This document shows, piece after piece, positions 8,042-15,183 of a stretch of 15,984 bases of DNA. The stretch is from an uncultured Dechloromonas sp. (GTDB lineage Bacteria > Pseudomonadota > Gammaproteobacteria > Burkholderiales > Rhodocyclaceae): NCBI GenBank assembly GCA_946477505.1, contig CAMKYP010000029.1, positions 1 to 15,984 on the forward strand. Direction: 5' to 3'. Both the position numbers and the translations under genes were made by a program. The notes under the pieces were generated by a model. It saw only the letters and a program-made list of their open reading frames with translations, did no database searches and was not told the DNA's origin. The first letter of the stretch is position 1. Each line of letters begins with the position of its first letter.

Positions 8042-8743
8042 CTATTTTTCTGGGTGCCGAGGAGCGTTTTTCATGTATTGGCCCGCCTTGGGGCCGCAGT
8101 TGAAGAGCAGGTCCAGAATCGATACGGCGGATTCGAACCCCCCCCAGCACTGCGGGTATTCGGGGTATCCGGCATAGTCGAACCAGTTGACCGCGATACC
8201 GGCTGCGGAAAAGCCTGTTTCATCCAGATAGCTCCGGGCTGATGGACCGGACAGGTAGATACCTGCCTCGGCCTGCCGGCAGATGCTGATCAATCGTTCG
8301 ACCCGTCCTTCAGCACTTTCGAAATTCCATGAATGACTGAATCGGGTTTGTATACCAAGGTAGCGGCATATCGCAACGATGAATTCCTGATTAAGCGCCG
8401 AGAGATTGCGGTGTGTCTTGCCCAGGTAGAGCGGCTCGAGCCAGCGAGCCACATCGTGGAAACAGGCGGCACGTGCGTAGTTCGCGCACAGGGATTTCCA
8501 GTGTTTTTCCTGCCACTGGTTGTTCGATGGGGATACCTCACGGATTTCGCGGTGGATGTGATCGCCGACCGGAATGGTCAGCCAGGCGATACCCTGCGGG
8601 GTTTTGATCTTGTTCCGGTTGCGCCAGTCGTTCTTGGTGAATTGGACGTCGTCGTAGAATACGAACTCGTCAACGGCAGCAATCAGGTCGAAATAACCTT
8701 TCCACGGGATGTAGTTCGACTGGAGAATGGCGATTTTCTTCAT
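8042..8743 (-). CDS. WbqC family protein
   Basis: A 233-aa protein beginning MKKIAILQSNYIPWKGYFDLI, with YDDVQFTKNDWRNRNKIK (about 30-47), the signature block of the WbqC family. Members sit in O-antigen, capsule and flagellar glycan clusters; a role in acylating or otherwise finishing an amino sugar is often suspected, but I know of no settled reaction. There is no signal peptide or membrane span. It starts 17 bases after the oxidoreductase stop, with only a weak GAG as ribosome-binding site, so translational coupling is likely. It ends 34 bases before rffA. The likely job is modification of the 4-amino group or another position of the RffA product; this is inferred from neighbours. Family assignment is firm, function is not. 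Confidence 0.85.
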   Translation of the reverse strand: MKKIAILQSNYIPWKGYFDLIAAVDEFVFYDDVQFTKNDWRNRNKIKTPQGIAWLTIPVGDHIHREIREVSPSNNQWQEKHWKSLCANYARAACFHDVARWLEPLYLGKTHRNLSALNQEFIVAICRYLGIQTRFSHSWNFESAEGRVERLISICRQAEAGIYLSGPSARSYLDETGFSAAGIAVNWFDYAGYPEYPQCWGGFESAVSILDLLFNCGPKAGQYMKNAPRHPEK

Positions 8744-8760
8744 GCCGGCTCAGCAGCGGC

Positions 8761-10206
8761 TCAGGGACGGGCATGGCCGTAACGATACATGTCGAGCATT
8801 TCGGGCGGAATACCCCAGTCAATGGCGCCGACCTGGTCGTGCAGCTTTTCGAGGTCGTCCCGGAACATCTGTTCCACCTGGTCCGGCATCCGGCTCTTCG
8901 AGGGGGTAAAGCCGTGCTGGTAGGCGGCGCTGGTCAGGTGGCGCGTTGCCTTGTTGATCGCCTGCTCCCGGGTTAGCGAACGGATGGGCTTGCGCTCCGG
9001 GGCGAACACTTCGAATCGCTTGTCGACAGCCTCGCCGTGCACCATGGCGGCGACGTATTCCGAAAGAAGCGGCGACATGTGGAAGCCATCGCGTTTCGTT
9101 CCGGAGGCAACGATCAGATTGGGGATGGAGGTCTTGCCGATCATGGGATAGGTGTCCTGGCTCGTCGGGCGCCAGCCGACATTGACCCGGACCAGATCGG
9201 CACGATAGAAGTTGCGGTTGATTTGCTCCATGCCGGCTTTCAGCAATGATTCCACGCTGGTGATGCGGCCGAACGGATAGGGCGTCGGTGACATGAAGTT
9301 GCTGGCGCCGAGTAGAATGTGATCATTGCAGTCCGCCGAGATGTACGGAACGCTGTAGATGCCGCAGGCGAGGCCGCGATTGGGGGTGCGTATGCATTTG
9401 CTGTGCGGATGGTCTGGGCTGCGGATCTCGATGGAAATGCCGACACCGTAAAAAATGCGTTGCAGTTCGATGCCCAGCTTGCTGTTGTCCATGAGGGCGG
9501 AAACCGATGCGCCCGCCGCTACGACAAAGTGGTCGCCTTCGATGCTCCGGCCGTCTTCCAGCACGACCGAGGTGATCGTTCCGTTAGCATGCTCCAGCCT
9601 GGAAACCAGTGCATCGATACAGGTAATACGGATGTCGCGGGCGAGGATGGCGTCGAGTTTCTCGACCATCAGTCGCGGGTTGAACCACCCCTCGTTGTGG
9701 ATGTAAAGTGCGCGCGTCGCCCGGTAGCGCTGGTCGGGCAGGTAGTTCGGAATATCCCTGGGCGAAATGAGCTCGTGCGGTTCGTTGAAATCCTTCAACG
9801 CGGCGAGTATGGCGTCGAAATTCTCGTCGTCGAGATCGTCGGCCGCGGTGTTGTTGACCACATAGGTGCCGCAGTCGACGCAGCCTCCGCCCTGAAAGCC
9901 CTGGCATTTGCGGCATCCTTGCGGCAGGCAGTTGCCGGCGGCGGCAATCAGTTCCTGCTCGAATTTCGGCCACATTTGCGTAGCGAGATGGCCCAGTTCA
10001 AAGCGATAGAGATCCAGTTCGCTATCCAGCGAGCCCGATTCGATTTCGGCGAATGAATTGAGCATCGCCCCGGCTGCCAAGGTGGCGGAGCCGGTTCGCT
10101 CGCGTTTGCCGATGATGCTGATACTGTCTCCGGGCGCTGCCCTGCGGGAGAGCCGGAAAGCGATGGTCAGCGCAAGAATGCCGTTGCCGATGATGACCGT
10201 ATGCAT
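8761..10206 (-). CDS. FAD-dependent oxidoreductase (DAO family) with inserted cysteine cluster
   Basis: A 481-aa flavoprotein. The dinucleotide-binding start VIIGNGILALTIAFRL (residues 4-19) follows the GxGxxG/A pattern, and GSATLAAGAML (39-49) is typical of D-amino-acid-oxidase-like enzymes. A second FAD contact region lies at FVVAAGAS in the middle, and GWRPTSQDTYPMIG plus VASGTKRDGFHMSP form the usual C-terminal flavin-binding part. Unusually, residues 93-112 contain CX4CX2CX7CX2C, which could bind zinc or an Fe-S centre. A C-terminal extension of about 75 residues follows the catalytic fold. The ATG is chosen for its AGGAG six bases upstream; a longer frame starting at 10254 would overlap the previous gene. 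It lies 26 bases after the TylF-like gene and 17 before wbqC. It probably oxidises an amine, amino acid or amino sugar for glycan tailoring; the substrate is unknown. Confidence 0.82.
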   Translation of the reverse strand: MHTVIIGNGILALTIAFRLSRRAAPGDSISIIGKRERTGSATLAAGAMLNSFAEIESGSLDSELDLYRFELGHLATQMWPKFEQELIAAAGNCLPQGCRKCQGFQGGGCVDCGTYVVNNTAADDLDDENFDAILAALKDFNEPHELISPRDIPNYLPDQRYRATRALYIHNEGWFNPRLMVEKLDAILARDIRITCIDALVSRLEHANGTITSVVLEDGRSIEGDHFVVAAGASVSALMDNSKLGIELQRIFYGVGISIEIRSPDHPHSKCIRTPNRGLACGIYSVPYISADCNDHILLGASNFMSPTPYPFGRITSVESLLKAGMEQINRNFYRADLVRVNVGWRPTSQDTYPMIGKTSIPNLIVASGTKRDGFHMSPLLSEYVAAMVHGEAVDKRFEVFAPERKPIRSLTREQAINKATRHLTSAAYQHGFTPSKSRMPDQVEQMFRDDLEKLHDQVGAIDWGIPPEMLDMYRYGHARP

Positions 10207-10232
10207 ATGTAACTCCTGCGTTTCGGAAGCGC

Positions 10233-11003
10233 TTATTCCTTGATCAGATAGCACAGGCCGGGGTAGGTCGGCGAGCGATGTAGCGTGTGCTTGAATCCCG
10301 GCAGGATATGTTCGGCGTAGACGCGGGCCTCGGCGGGGATCGTGTCGCGGGTCAGCTGCCAGAAGGCCACAATGCCGCCGGGAACGAGTTTGGCCCAGAC
10401 TTGGTCGAATGCCTTGAGCGTCGGGTCATAGGAATTGACGTCAAAGAATGCCAGCGCGAGGTACTCGTTCGGATGGTCGGTGAAAAACTGGGGAATCGTG
10501 ATACGGCAATCGCCCTTGACGACCCGGTGCTTGCCGTTGTTATGCCCCATCGCGTTGCTTTTCTCATGTTGGATCAGCAAATGGTGCAGAAAGGCAGCGT
10601 AATCGTCCCCGCCCACGCCATATGTTCCATCACGGTGCAGGTTGGTGGCTTTGTCTTTTTCCGAAAACCCTTGGTAGCCCTCGAAGGTATCGAAGCAGAC
10701 GATGCGGCGATTGAAATGCAGCGGTTCGTAGATGGCACGCAGGTTTTCACAGATCACGGCAGTCTGGCCGCGCCATGTTCCAACGTCGAAGATGGCCCCG
10801 GGAATGTTGACGATCTGCTTGTAGATGTCGGTGATCGCGAGAATGCGTGCGAGGAGTGATCCCCGCAGGAAGAGACCAAGTGAGCGCTCCTTTTCGTCGT
10901 CGGTCGCTTGATAGGCATTCATGAGTCGAAAAATCTCCCTCCGGGCCTCAATGCTCTCGGCGGGTGAATAGGAGACAACGGCCGATTCGTGAATTTGAGA
11001 CAT
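10233..11003 (-). CDS. TylF/MycF-like SAM-dependent methyltransferase
   Basis: A 256-aa class I methyltransferase resembling the macrocin O-methyltransferase (TylF) family. The SAM-binding strand and loop are AIFDVGTWRGQTAV (70-83); IVCFDTFEGYQGF (101-113) is the TylF-type DTFEG block, and FFDVNSYDPTLKAF (186-199) is the metal-site strand. After LVPGG, relatives usually have an acidic pair (DDY) that helps hold Mg2+. Here the segment reads IVAFWQLTRD, so the pair looks replaced by Trp-Gln. An AGGA lies eight bases before the ATG. It is first in the tight run of modification genes (26 bases to the oxidoreductase), with a 94-base gap upstream. The expected role is O- or N-methylation of the flagellin sugar or its side group. 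The changed metal site means activity may differ or be lost. Confidence 0.82.
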   Translation of the reverse strand: MSQIHESAVVSYSPAESIEARREIFRLMNAYQATDDEKERSLGLFLRGSLLARILAITDIYKQIVNIPGAIFDVGTWRGQTAVICENLRAIYEPLHFNRRIVCFDTFEGYQGFSEKDKATNLHRDGTYGVGGDDYAAFLHHLLIQHEKSNAMGHNNGKHRVVKGDCRITIPQFFTDHPNEYLALAFFDVNSYDPTLKAFDQVWAKLVPGGIVAFWQLTRDTIPAEARVYAEHILPGFKHTLHRSPTYPGLCYLIKE

Positions 11004-11097
11004 ATGCGTGTCCTGTAGTTATGTGGGGTGGTGACCAAGGGAGCAAGCTAATCCCGTGGTGCTCGGCAATATTGCGCTAGGTCAATGGTTTGTCGGT

Positions 11098-12366
11098 TCA
11101 GGCAGGTGCGGATGAGTGTCTGAAGTTTGCTAGCACTGCAAATAGGGTGCCGATATCTGTCAGGTTTTGCTCCTCAATGATGCGTACGATCGTTTCCTTG
11201 AAATGCGTGTAGTGTCCGGCAAAACGTGTGTAGGACTGAATCGTTCCGACAGCCAGTTCTGCCGTCATGGTTTTGTGAAACGCGGCCCGACCGAGCAGCA
11301 AGGTCGTCACGACCAGATAGTTGCAAACCATCTCGCGGTACTGGGCAAGCAAGGTTGTTCGTGCAAAAGGGAAAAGCGCGTGAAAGACATGATGCACCAA
11401 GTAGTTTTCCAGTACGTGGGCATGATGATCAAAATAGGGGGCGTAATAATCCGCGTAGGCTGAGGCGTGGCAGGCGATGCGTTCATCGTCTGTCGCTGGG
11501 GCTTTATCCTGAAAGCTGAGTCCTTCAGCCGCTTCTTTCAGAATGTTGCGAAACCTCGTGTTGTGCTCCGACGTCGGGATATCGCCGATGAGCGCTGTTA
11601 CTAGCCGCATTTTTAGAATTAGGTTGGGCTGAAGTTGATCAATGTCGTTCTGCAGTGACTGAGGGCGCCCGAGCAGGGCGACGTAGCGTTGCAGAACCTC
11701 CCTCTGGTGCTGTCCTGCGGATATCGCAGGGGCTTGCATGGCGGCCTCAAAATCCTCCAGCAGAAGTCCGGTGAGAATCAGGCGAGCATCGATTGTCAGG
11801 TCGCGTGATTGCAAGATACCGATGATCAGTGCGCGTAGATCGTTCAGAACCATTAAGCCGGTTTCACTGTTCATGCCGCTACCCAGCGTTGAAATATGGT
11901 CCAGTGCCGGGTCGATGTCTGTTGATACAAAACGCATCGCCTGCTCATCGAGCAGCGTTAGCCTGGCTACCTCGGGGCATGACAGTGAAAGTGAGTACTC
12001 CAACTGGTCTCCCAGTCGATTGGCGCGTCGCGGATAATTTGCGCATACCTTGCTCAGTGCCTGGGCGCCGAGATTGTGCTGTATTCGACAGAGATTTTCG
12101 TTATCCAGAAAAGCGCAACGACCATCTTCACCCATGGAGATGATGCCAAAATGCTTGTCGTCCCCCTTGGGCTCGCTGCGCCTGACCGATTGTTCAAATA
12201 GCTTGAAAAGAGCCTTGTGTCGGTTGCTCTTGTAAAAGTGATAGGTGGCCTTGTCCAGATGAACCCGCCAACCAATGCAGCACGAGTCCTCGCATTGCCC
12301 ACCAATGCAATGGAAATTGGGGTAGTGACTGGGACAGAGGGCGTTCGGCTTTTCGGTTTCGGTCAT
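11098..12366 (-). CDS. fliB: FliB-type flagellin lysine N-methylase
   Basis: A 422-aa protein close to the size of Salmonella FliB (about 400), which methylates lysine epsilon-amino groups on flagellin before export. The N-terminus carries the family cysteine pattern: CPSHYPNFHC (11-20), then GGQCEDSCCIGWRV (22-35), followed by CAFLDNENLCRI (84-95), KVCANYPR (107-114) and SCPEV (129-133). Cysteines 11, 20, 25, 29, 30, 84, 93, 108 and 130 could bind an iron-sulphur centre, as has been described for Salmonella FliB. The C-terminal two thirds is helical without recognisable motifs. It lies 57 bases after the diguanylate cyclase stop and 94 before the TylF-like gene, with no strong ribosome-binding site. 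The nearest candidate substrate, the flagellin at 2396-3091, has only five lysines. Confidence 0.87.
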   Translation of the reverse strand: MTETEKPNALCPSHYPNFHCIGGQCEDSCCIGWRVHLDKATYHFYKSNRHKALFKLFEQSVRRSEPKGDDKHFGIISMGEDGRCAFLDNENLCRIQHNLGAQALSKVCANYPRRANRLGDQLEYSLSLSCPEVARLTLLDEQAMRFVSTDIDPALDHISTLGSGMNSETGLMVLNDLRALIIGILQSRDLTIDARLILTGLLLEDFEAAMQAPAISAGQHQREVLQRYVALLGRPQSLQNDIDQLQPNLILKMRLVTALIGDIPTSEHNTRFRNILKEAAEGLSFQDKAPATDDERIACHASAYADYYAPYFDHHAHVLENYLVHHVFHALFPFARTTLLAQYREMVCNYLVVTTLLLGRAAFHKTMTAELAVGTIQSYTRFAGHYTHFKETIVRIIEEQNLTDIGTLFAVLANFRHSSAPA

Positions 12367-12423
12367 TGTTTGATAGGCGTATGGGGAACGATCGAGGCTG
12401 ATCGCTTAATCCGGGGGGCGTGT

Positions 12424-14196
12424 CTAGGTCGTCGCTACAACCCGGTTTTTTCCTGTCTGCTTGGCTTGATACATGGCTTCGTCTGCGCGCTTGATCACAC
12501 TATGCTGAGCATCCTCTGGGCGCAATGGCGTTACGCCGGCACTGAATGTGATTAAAACCTTCTCGTTGCCGCTGAGGAAGAATTTCTTGGTTAGTTCTCG
12601 TTGCAGGCGGGTCAGGGCCGTAACGGCTTCGTCGAGACGGGTGTCAGGGAGCAGGATGATGAATTCCTCGCCGCCATAGCGCGCGACAGTATCCTGGGGG
12701 CGCAGGGTTTCGCGACAGACGTTGGCTAGGTGGATCAAAGCCTTGTCCCCAGCATCGTGCCCCAGGCTGTCGTTCAGTTTCTTGAAATTGTCGATGTCCA
12801 GTAGCGACACGCACAGTTCGGTTTCGTGGCGCTTGGCACGTGCTGATTCCTTAGCGAAGATGTCCTCCAGGCCGCGCCGATTGAGTGCGCCGGTGAGTTG
12901 GTCGTGACGCACCAGATCGCTGGTGGCCTCGAGTTCCTGTTCGAGCTCCTTGATGCGAGCCTCGGATTCCTTGACTTTCTCTTGGGTGGAGCGCAGCTCG
13001 TCGCGCGAGCGCTGGGCATTGATCTGAACGGCGCGCGTTTCGCGCATCACCTCGTCGAGGACGCCGCCCAGTTCCGTGATGTCTTTGGCTGAACTGATTT
13101 TCCCGGCATAGCCTTCGATCTTGTCGTGGTAGTCGGATGTCACCTCGGCAAAATCGGCAAGATGGTCGACAAAACCCGCCAGCATCTGCTTGATCGCTTC
13201 CTTGGCCTCGAACAGGCTGGCTTTGAGCTGGCTCTGCTTGAACAGAACCTCTTTCAGGCGCCTTTCGGCATCATCCAGCGCACGTTGCGAAAGCGGCTTG
13301 CTGATGATTTCCCTGACGACTTCGACTTGTCCGTGCAGCCAATGATCTTCGAGCGTGAGCTCGGTAATGTTCTCGACCAGCAACCTGAGGAGGCTGAGCA
13401 GGCTTTGGCGCAGTTCGGTTTGGTCTTCGGCCAGCAGTTCCAGCTTGAAGGCAAAACGCTTCAGGCGTGTCAGAAACTCGGCAAGCTGGCTGGCCGTGTC
13501 GGCTGTGCGGATATCCTGAGCCAGTGCTTTGGCATCAACCGATAAGGCCGGGGTTTCAAGAAGTTGCGTGGCAATCGCCGTTTCGAGTGTAAACGCGAAT
13601 AGCTCGCGCAGTTCAGGCAGTAAGTCCTCGACTTGAACTGCACTGGCCTGCGTTGCGGGAGAGGACGAGGAGGCGTCTGAGGAAATTTCCGTGCTTACGT
13701 CCGATTTATCCTGCTCTCTGCCCTGTCCCCAAGACTTGAGCAGTGCGTGAAGGCGGTTAAACAGGGTTTCCGGATTGGTGCCGCTGCCGGAAAGAACGTG
13801 TTCGAGCGACTCGCGCTTGCGCGCCGAGGTGAGCCCTTGGTGCTTGGCGTCCCATTGGTGAAGCAAGTCGGCAATAAGGTCGGACCAGGCAAGCTTTTGA
13901 CTGCTCGATAGTGCCGTTACAAATTCAACCAGGTGCCCTTTGTATGCTTCCCAGTTGGCAGCTTTGACTGCATCGTCCAATTGTCTGGCGAGGCGAAGCT
14001 GGTCTGGCGATGTCCTGGGAAGTGCCGTGGCCAGCGATCTCAACTGTGTGTCGGGGAATCCGGGAGCAGTTGCCTTGGTTCCCGAAATTTCATGGTAAAG
14101 CGTCAGGTAATTGTCCGGGGTTGGCGCGATGCGCCGTGCTGCCAGCAGTCGCAGTGTTTCACGGGCAATCTCGAATGGATTTGTCAGTGTGCTCAT
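12424..14196 (-). CDS. Diguanylate cyclase with N-terminal helical region and GGEEF domain
   Basis: A 590-aa cytosolic protein that should make cyclic di-GMP from two GTP. The C-terminal 165 residues are a complete GGDEF domain: DQLTGALNRRGLEDIF, LLDIDNFKKLNDSLGHDAGD, the active-site GGEEF (508-512), and AGVT and ADEAMYQAK near the end. An inhibitory I-site RPQD (499-502) stands five residues before GGEEF, so product inhibition is likely. Residues 1-100 (MSTLTNPFEIARETLRLL, then IAPTPDNYLTLYHEISG) resemble an N-terminal module seen in betaproteobacterial GGDEF proteins. Residues about 200-430 are long helices, with a probable coiled coil just before the cyclase. There are no membrane spans and no EAL domain. 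It is divergent from the tRNA-Thr gene and upstream of fliB, which fits control of the motile/sessile switch, but co-regulation is unproven. Confidence 0.93.
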   Translation of the reverse strand: MSTLTNPFEIARETLRLLAARRIAPTPDNYLTLYHEISGTKATAPGFPDTQLRSLATALPRTSPDQLRLARQLDDAVKAANWEAYKGHLVEFVTALSSSQKLAWSDLIADLLHQWDAKHQGLTSARKRESLEHVLSGSGTNPETLFNRLHALLKSWGQGREQDKSDVSTEISSDASSSSPATQASAVQVEDLLPELRELFAFTLETAIATQLLETPALSVDAKALAQDIRTADTASQLAEFLTRLKRFAFKLELLAEDQTELRQSLLSLLRLLVENITELTLEDHWLHGQVEVVREIISKPLSQRALDDAERRLKEVLFKQSQLKASLFEAKEAIKQMLAGFVDHLADFAEVTSDYHDKIEGYAGKISSAKDITELGGVLDEVMRETRAVQINAQRSRDELRSTQEKVKESEARIKELEQELEATSDLVRHDQLTGALNRRGLEDIFAKESARAKRHETELCVSLLDIDNFKKLNDSLGHDAGDKALIHLANVCRETLRPQDTVARYGGEEFIILLPDTRLDEAVTALTRLQRELTKKFFLSGNEKVLITFSAGVTPLRPEDAQHSVIKRADEAMYQAKQTGKNRVVATT

Positions 14197-14211
14197 GTTC
14201 GATGATCAGGC

Positions 14212-14217
14212 TATAAT
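14212..14217 (+). promoter_or_regulatory. Likely -10 box of tRNA-Thr promoter
   Basis: A perfect TATAAT is followed by a GC-rich discriminator (TGCGGCCCG), as is common for stringently controlled tRNA promoters. The start would fall near 14224, twelve bases before the mature tRNA. No good -35 is visible at the right spacing. The box lies 16 bases from the start codon of the divergent diguanylate cyclase gene, so the two promoters must be close or overlapping. Confidence 0.55.
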
Positions 14218-14220
14218 TGC

Positions 14221-14238
14221 GGCCCGTTGCAACGGGCC
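14221..14238. repeat. 18-bp perfect palindrome in the tRNA-Thr leader
   Basis: GGCCCGTTGCAACGGGCC is exactly its own reverse complement, without a spacer. The last three bases are the first three of the mature tRNA. In RNA the leader could fold back on the 5' side of the acceptor stem. In DNA it could be a dimeric-protein site between the tRNA and the divergent cyclase gene. The palindrome is seen directly; any role is inferred. Confidence 0.8.
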
Positions 14239-14309
14239 CCCGTAGCATGAAGGTCGTGCAGTTGATTTGTAATCATCAGGCGTTGGTTCGATTCCGACCG
14301 GGGGCACCA
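14236..14309 (+). tRNA. tRNA-Thr (anticodon UGU), with unusual D arm
   Basis: The cloverleaf can be built by hand: acceptor GCCCCCG/CGGGGGC (7 bp), anticodon loop TTTGTAA with UGU at 34-36, T arm GTTGG/CCGAC with the normal TTCGATT loop, discriminator A and an encoded CCA. Odd points are a D arm GCATG-AAGGT-CGTGC, where G14 and C21 replace the usual A14 and A21 and can pair with each other; a U28-U42 mismatch in the anticodon stem; and a four-base variable loop. It would read ACA codons. It ends six bases before the 3' end of the convergent iclR-type gene. Confidence 0.82.
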
Positions 14310-14315
14310 CCCGCA

Positions 14316-15116
14316 TCATTCGGCGATTTCGCCATGCCCCAGCCGATGTGACAAAACCTTTGCTGCGGCGATCATTGCTTTAGCGGTCGCACTTTCCCAC
14401 TCGACATCGAATTCTCCGATGGCTCCCAGCGAGGTGATTGCGGCGACCATATTCCCCGTGTGGTCATAGACGGGAGCGCTGAAGCCGTTGATGCCTGGCG
14501 TCAAGCTGCCTGTGGCGCGAGCGATGCCGTGCTCCCGAATTTCCGCGAGATTCTTTTCCAGTTGGCGGCGTACGGTCGTTACCGCCGTTTTGCTCGACTC
14601 GGCAATCTCCTTGAGTTCTTCATCAAGGAGTTTCTTCAAATAAGGTGAACGGTAGAAGGTCGCAAAAGCTCTGCCGGTTGCCGACTTGCATAGCGGCAAG
14701 GTAGTGCCTGCTCTAAGGGTAATGGTGATCGGGCCGCCTGCATCGGCTATGCGGACAATGGTCGCGCCATGTGTGCCCCAGACGGCCAAGGCTACGGTTT
14801 CGTGAATCTCTTCGCACAGTGTTTCGAGAATGGGGCCCGACAAGCGCACGGGGTCCAGCCGTCCCAGCCCGGACAGCCCAAGTTCCAGTGCATAGGCGCC
14901 CAGATCGTAACGGCCGCTGCTGGAGTCCTGCTCGACGATGCCAATGCGCAGAAAACTCACCATGTAGCGATGGGCTTTTGCGGCTGGCATGCCTGCCCCT
15001 TTGGCGATGTCCCTCAACATCATCGGGCGGTTTGTGGCTGCCAGAACCTTGAGTAGACGAAAACCAACCTCAACCGATTGAATGCCCTGACGATCTGTCG
15101 CAACTTTAGTAACCAT
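14316..15116 (-). CDS. IclR family transcriptional regulator
   Basis: A 266-aa regulator of typical IclR length. The N-terminal winged helix-turn-helix spans about residues 10-75 (SVEVGFRLLKVL, LRDIAKGAGMPAAKAHRYMVSFLRIGIVEQ, then GRYDLGAYALELG). The effector-binding domain follows, with SATGRAFATF, TGSLTPGINGFSAPVYD and GNMVAAITSLG near the C-terminus. Relatives control catabolic operons for aromatic or other small acids. The ligand and targets cannot be read here, because no catabolic operon adjoins it. I choose ATG at 15116 rather than a TTG 48 bases upstream, because family similarity starts there; neither has a good Shine-Dalgarno. It is divergent from parA across 104 bases, which may hold both promoters, and it converges on tRNA-Thr. 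Confidence 0.92.
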   Translation of the reverse strand: MVTKVATDRQGIQSVEVGFRLLKVLAATNRPMMLRDIAKGAGMPAAKAHRYMVSFLRIGIVEQDSSSGRYDLGAYALELGLSGLGRLDPVRLSGPILETLCEEIHETVALAVWGTHGATIVRIADAGGPITITLRAGTTLPLCKSATGRAFATFYRSPYLKKLLDEELKEIAESSKTAVTTVRRQLEKNLAEIREHGIARATGSLTPGINGFSAPVYDHTGNMVAAITSLGAIGEFDVEWESATAKAMIAAAKVLSHRLGHGEIAE

Positions 15117-15155
15117 GGTGGATTGTCTGGTTCGAAAGCTACATTCTATGCATCT

Positions 15156-15183
15156 ATGACCCAATTGAGGGGGCGAATATAAT
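15156..15183 (+). promoter_or_regulatory. Possible sigma-70 promoter of the parA-like gene
   Basis: A perfect TATAAT (15178-15183) is preceded, with a 16-base spacer, by ATGACC, a four-of-six match to TTGACA. It lies 38 bases before the chosen parA start codon. The 8-bp sequence GCGAATAT overlaps the -10 box and recurs 18 bases downstream. Confidence 0.4.

Noticed and set aside
11004..11097. Possible sigma-54 promoter (TAGCGCAATATTGC) before the TylF-like gene
   Set aside because: The -24 and -12 elements are one base too close and the -24 GG is broken; no supporting enhancer site is seen.
14236..14309. tRNA-Thr as a phage or island attachment site
   Set aside because: No second copy of the tRNA 3' end and no integrase gene occur in the window.
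15140..15160. TCTATG-CA-TCTATG as an IclR operator
   Set aside because: Only a short direct repeat around ATGCAT; no convincing palindrome of the length used by IclR-type regulators.
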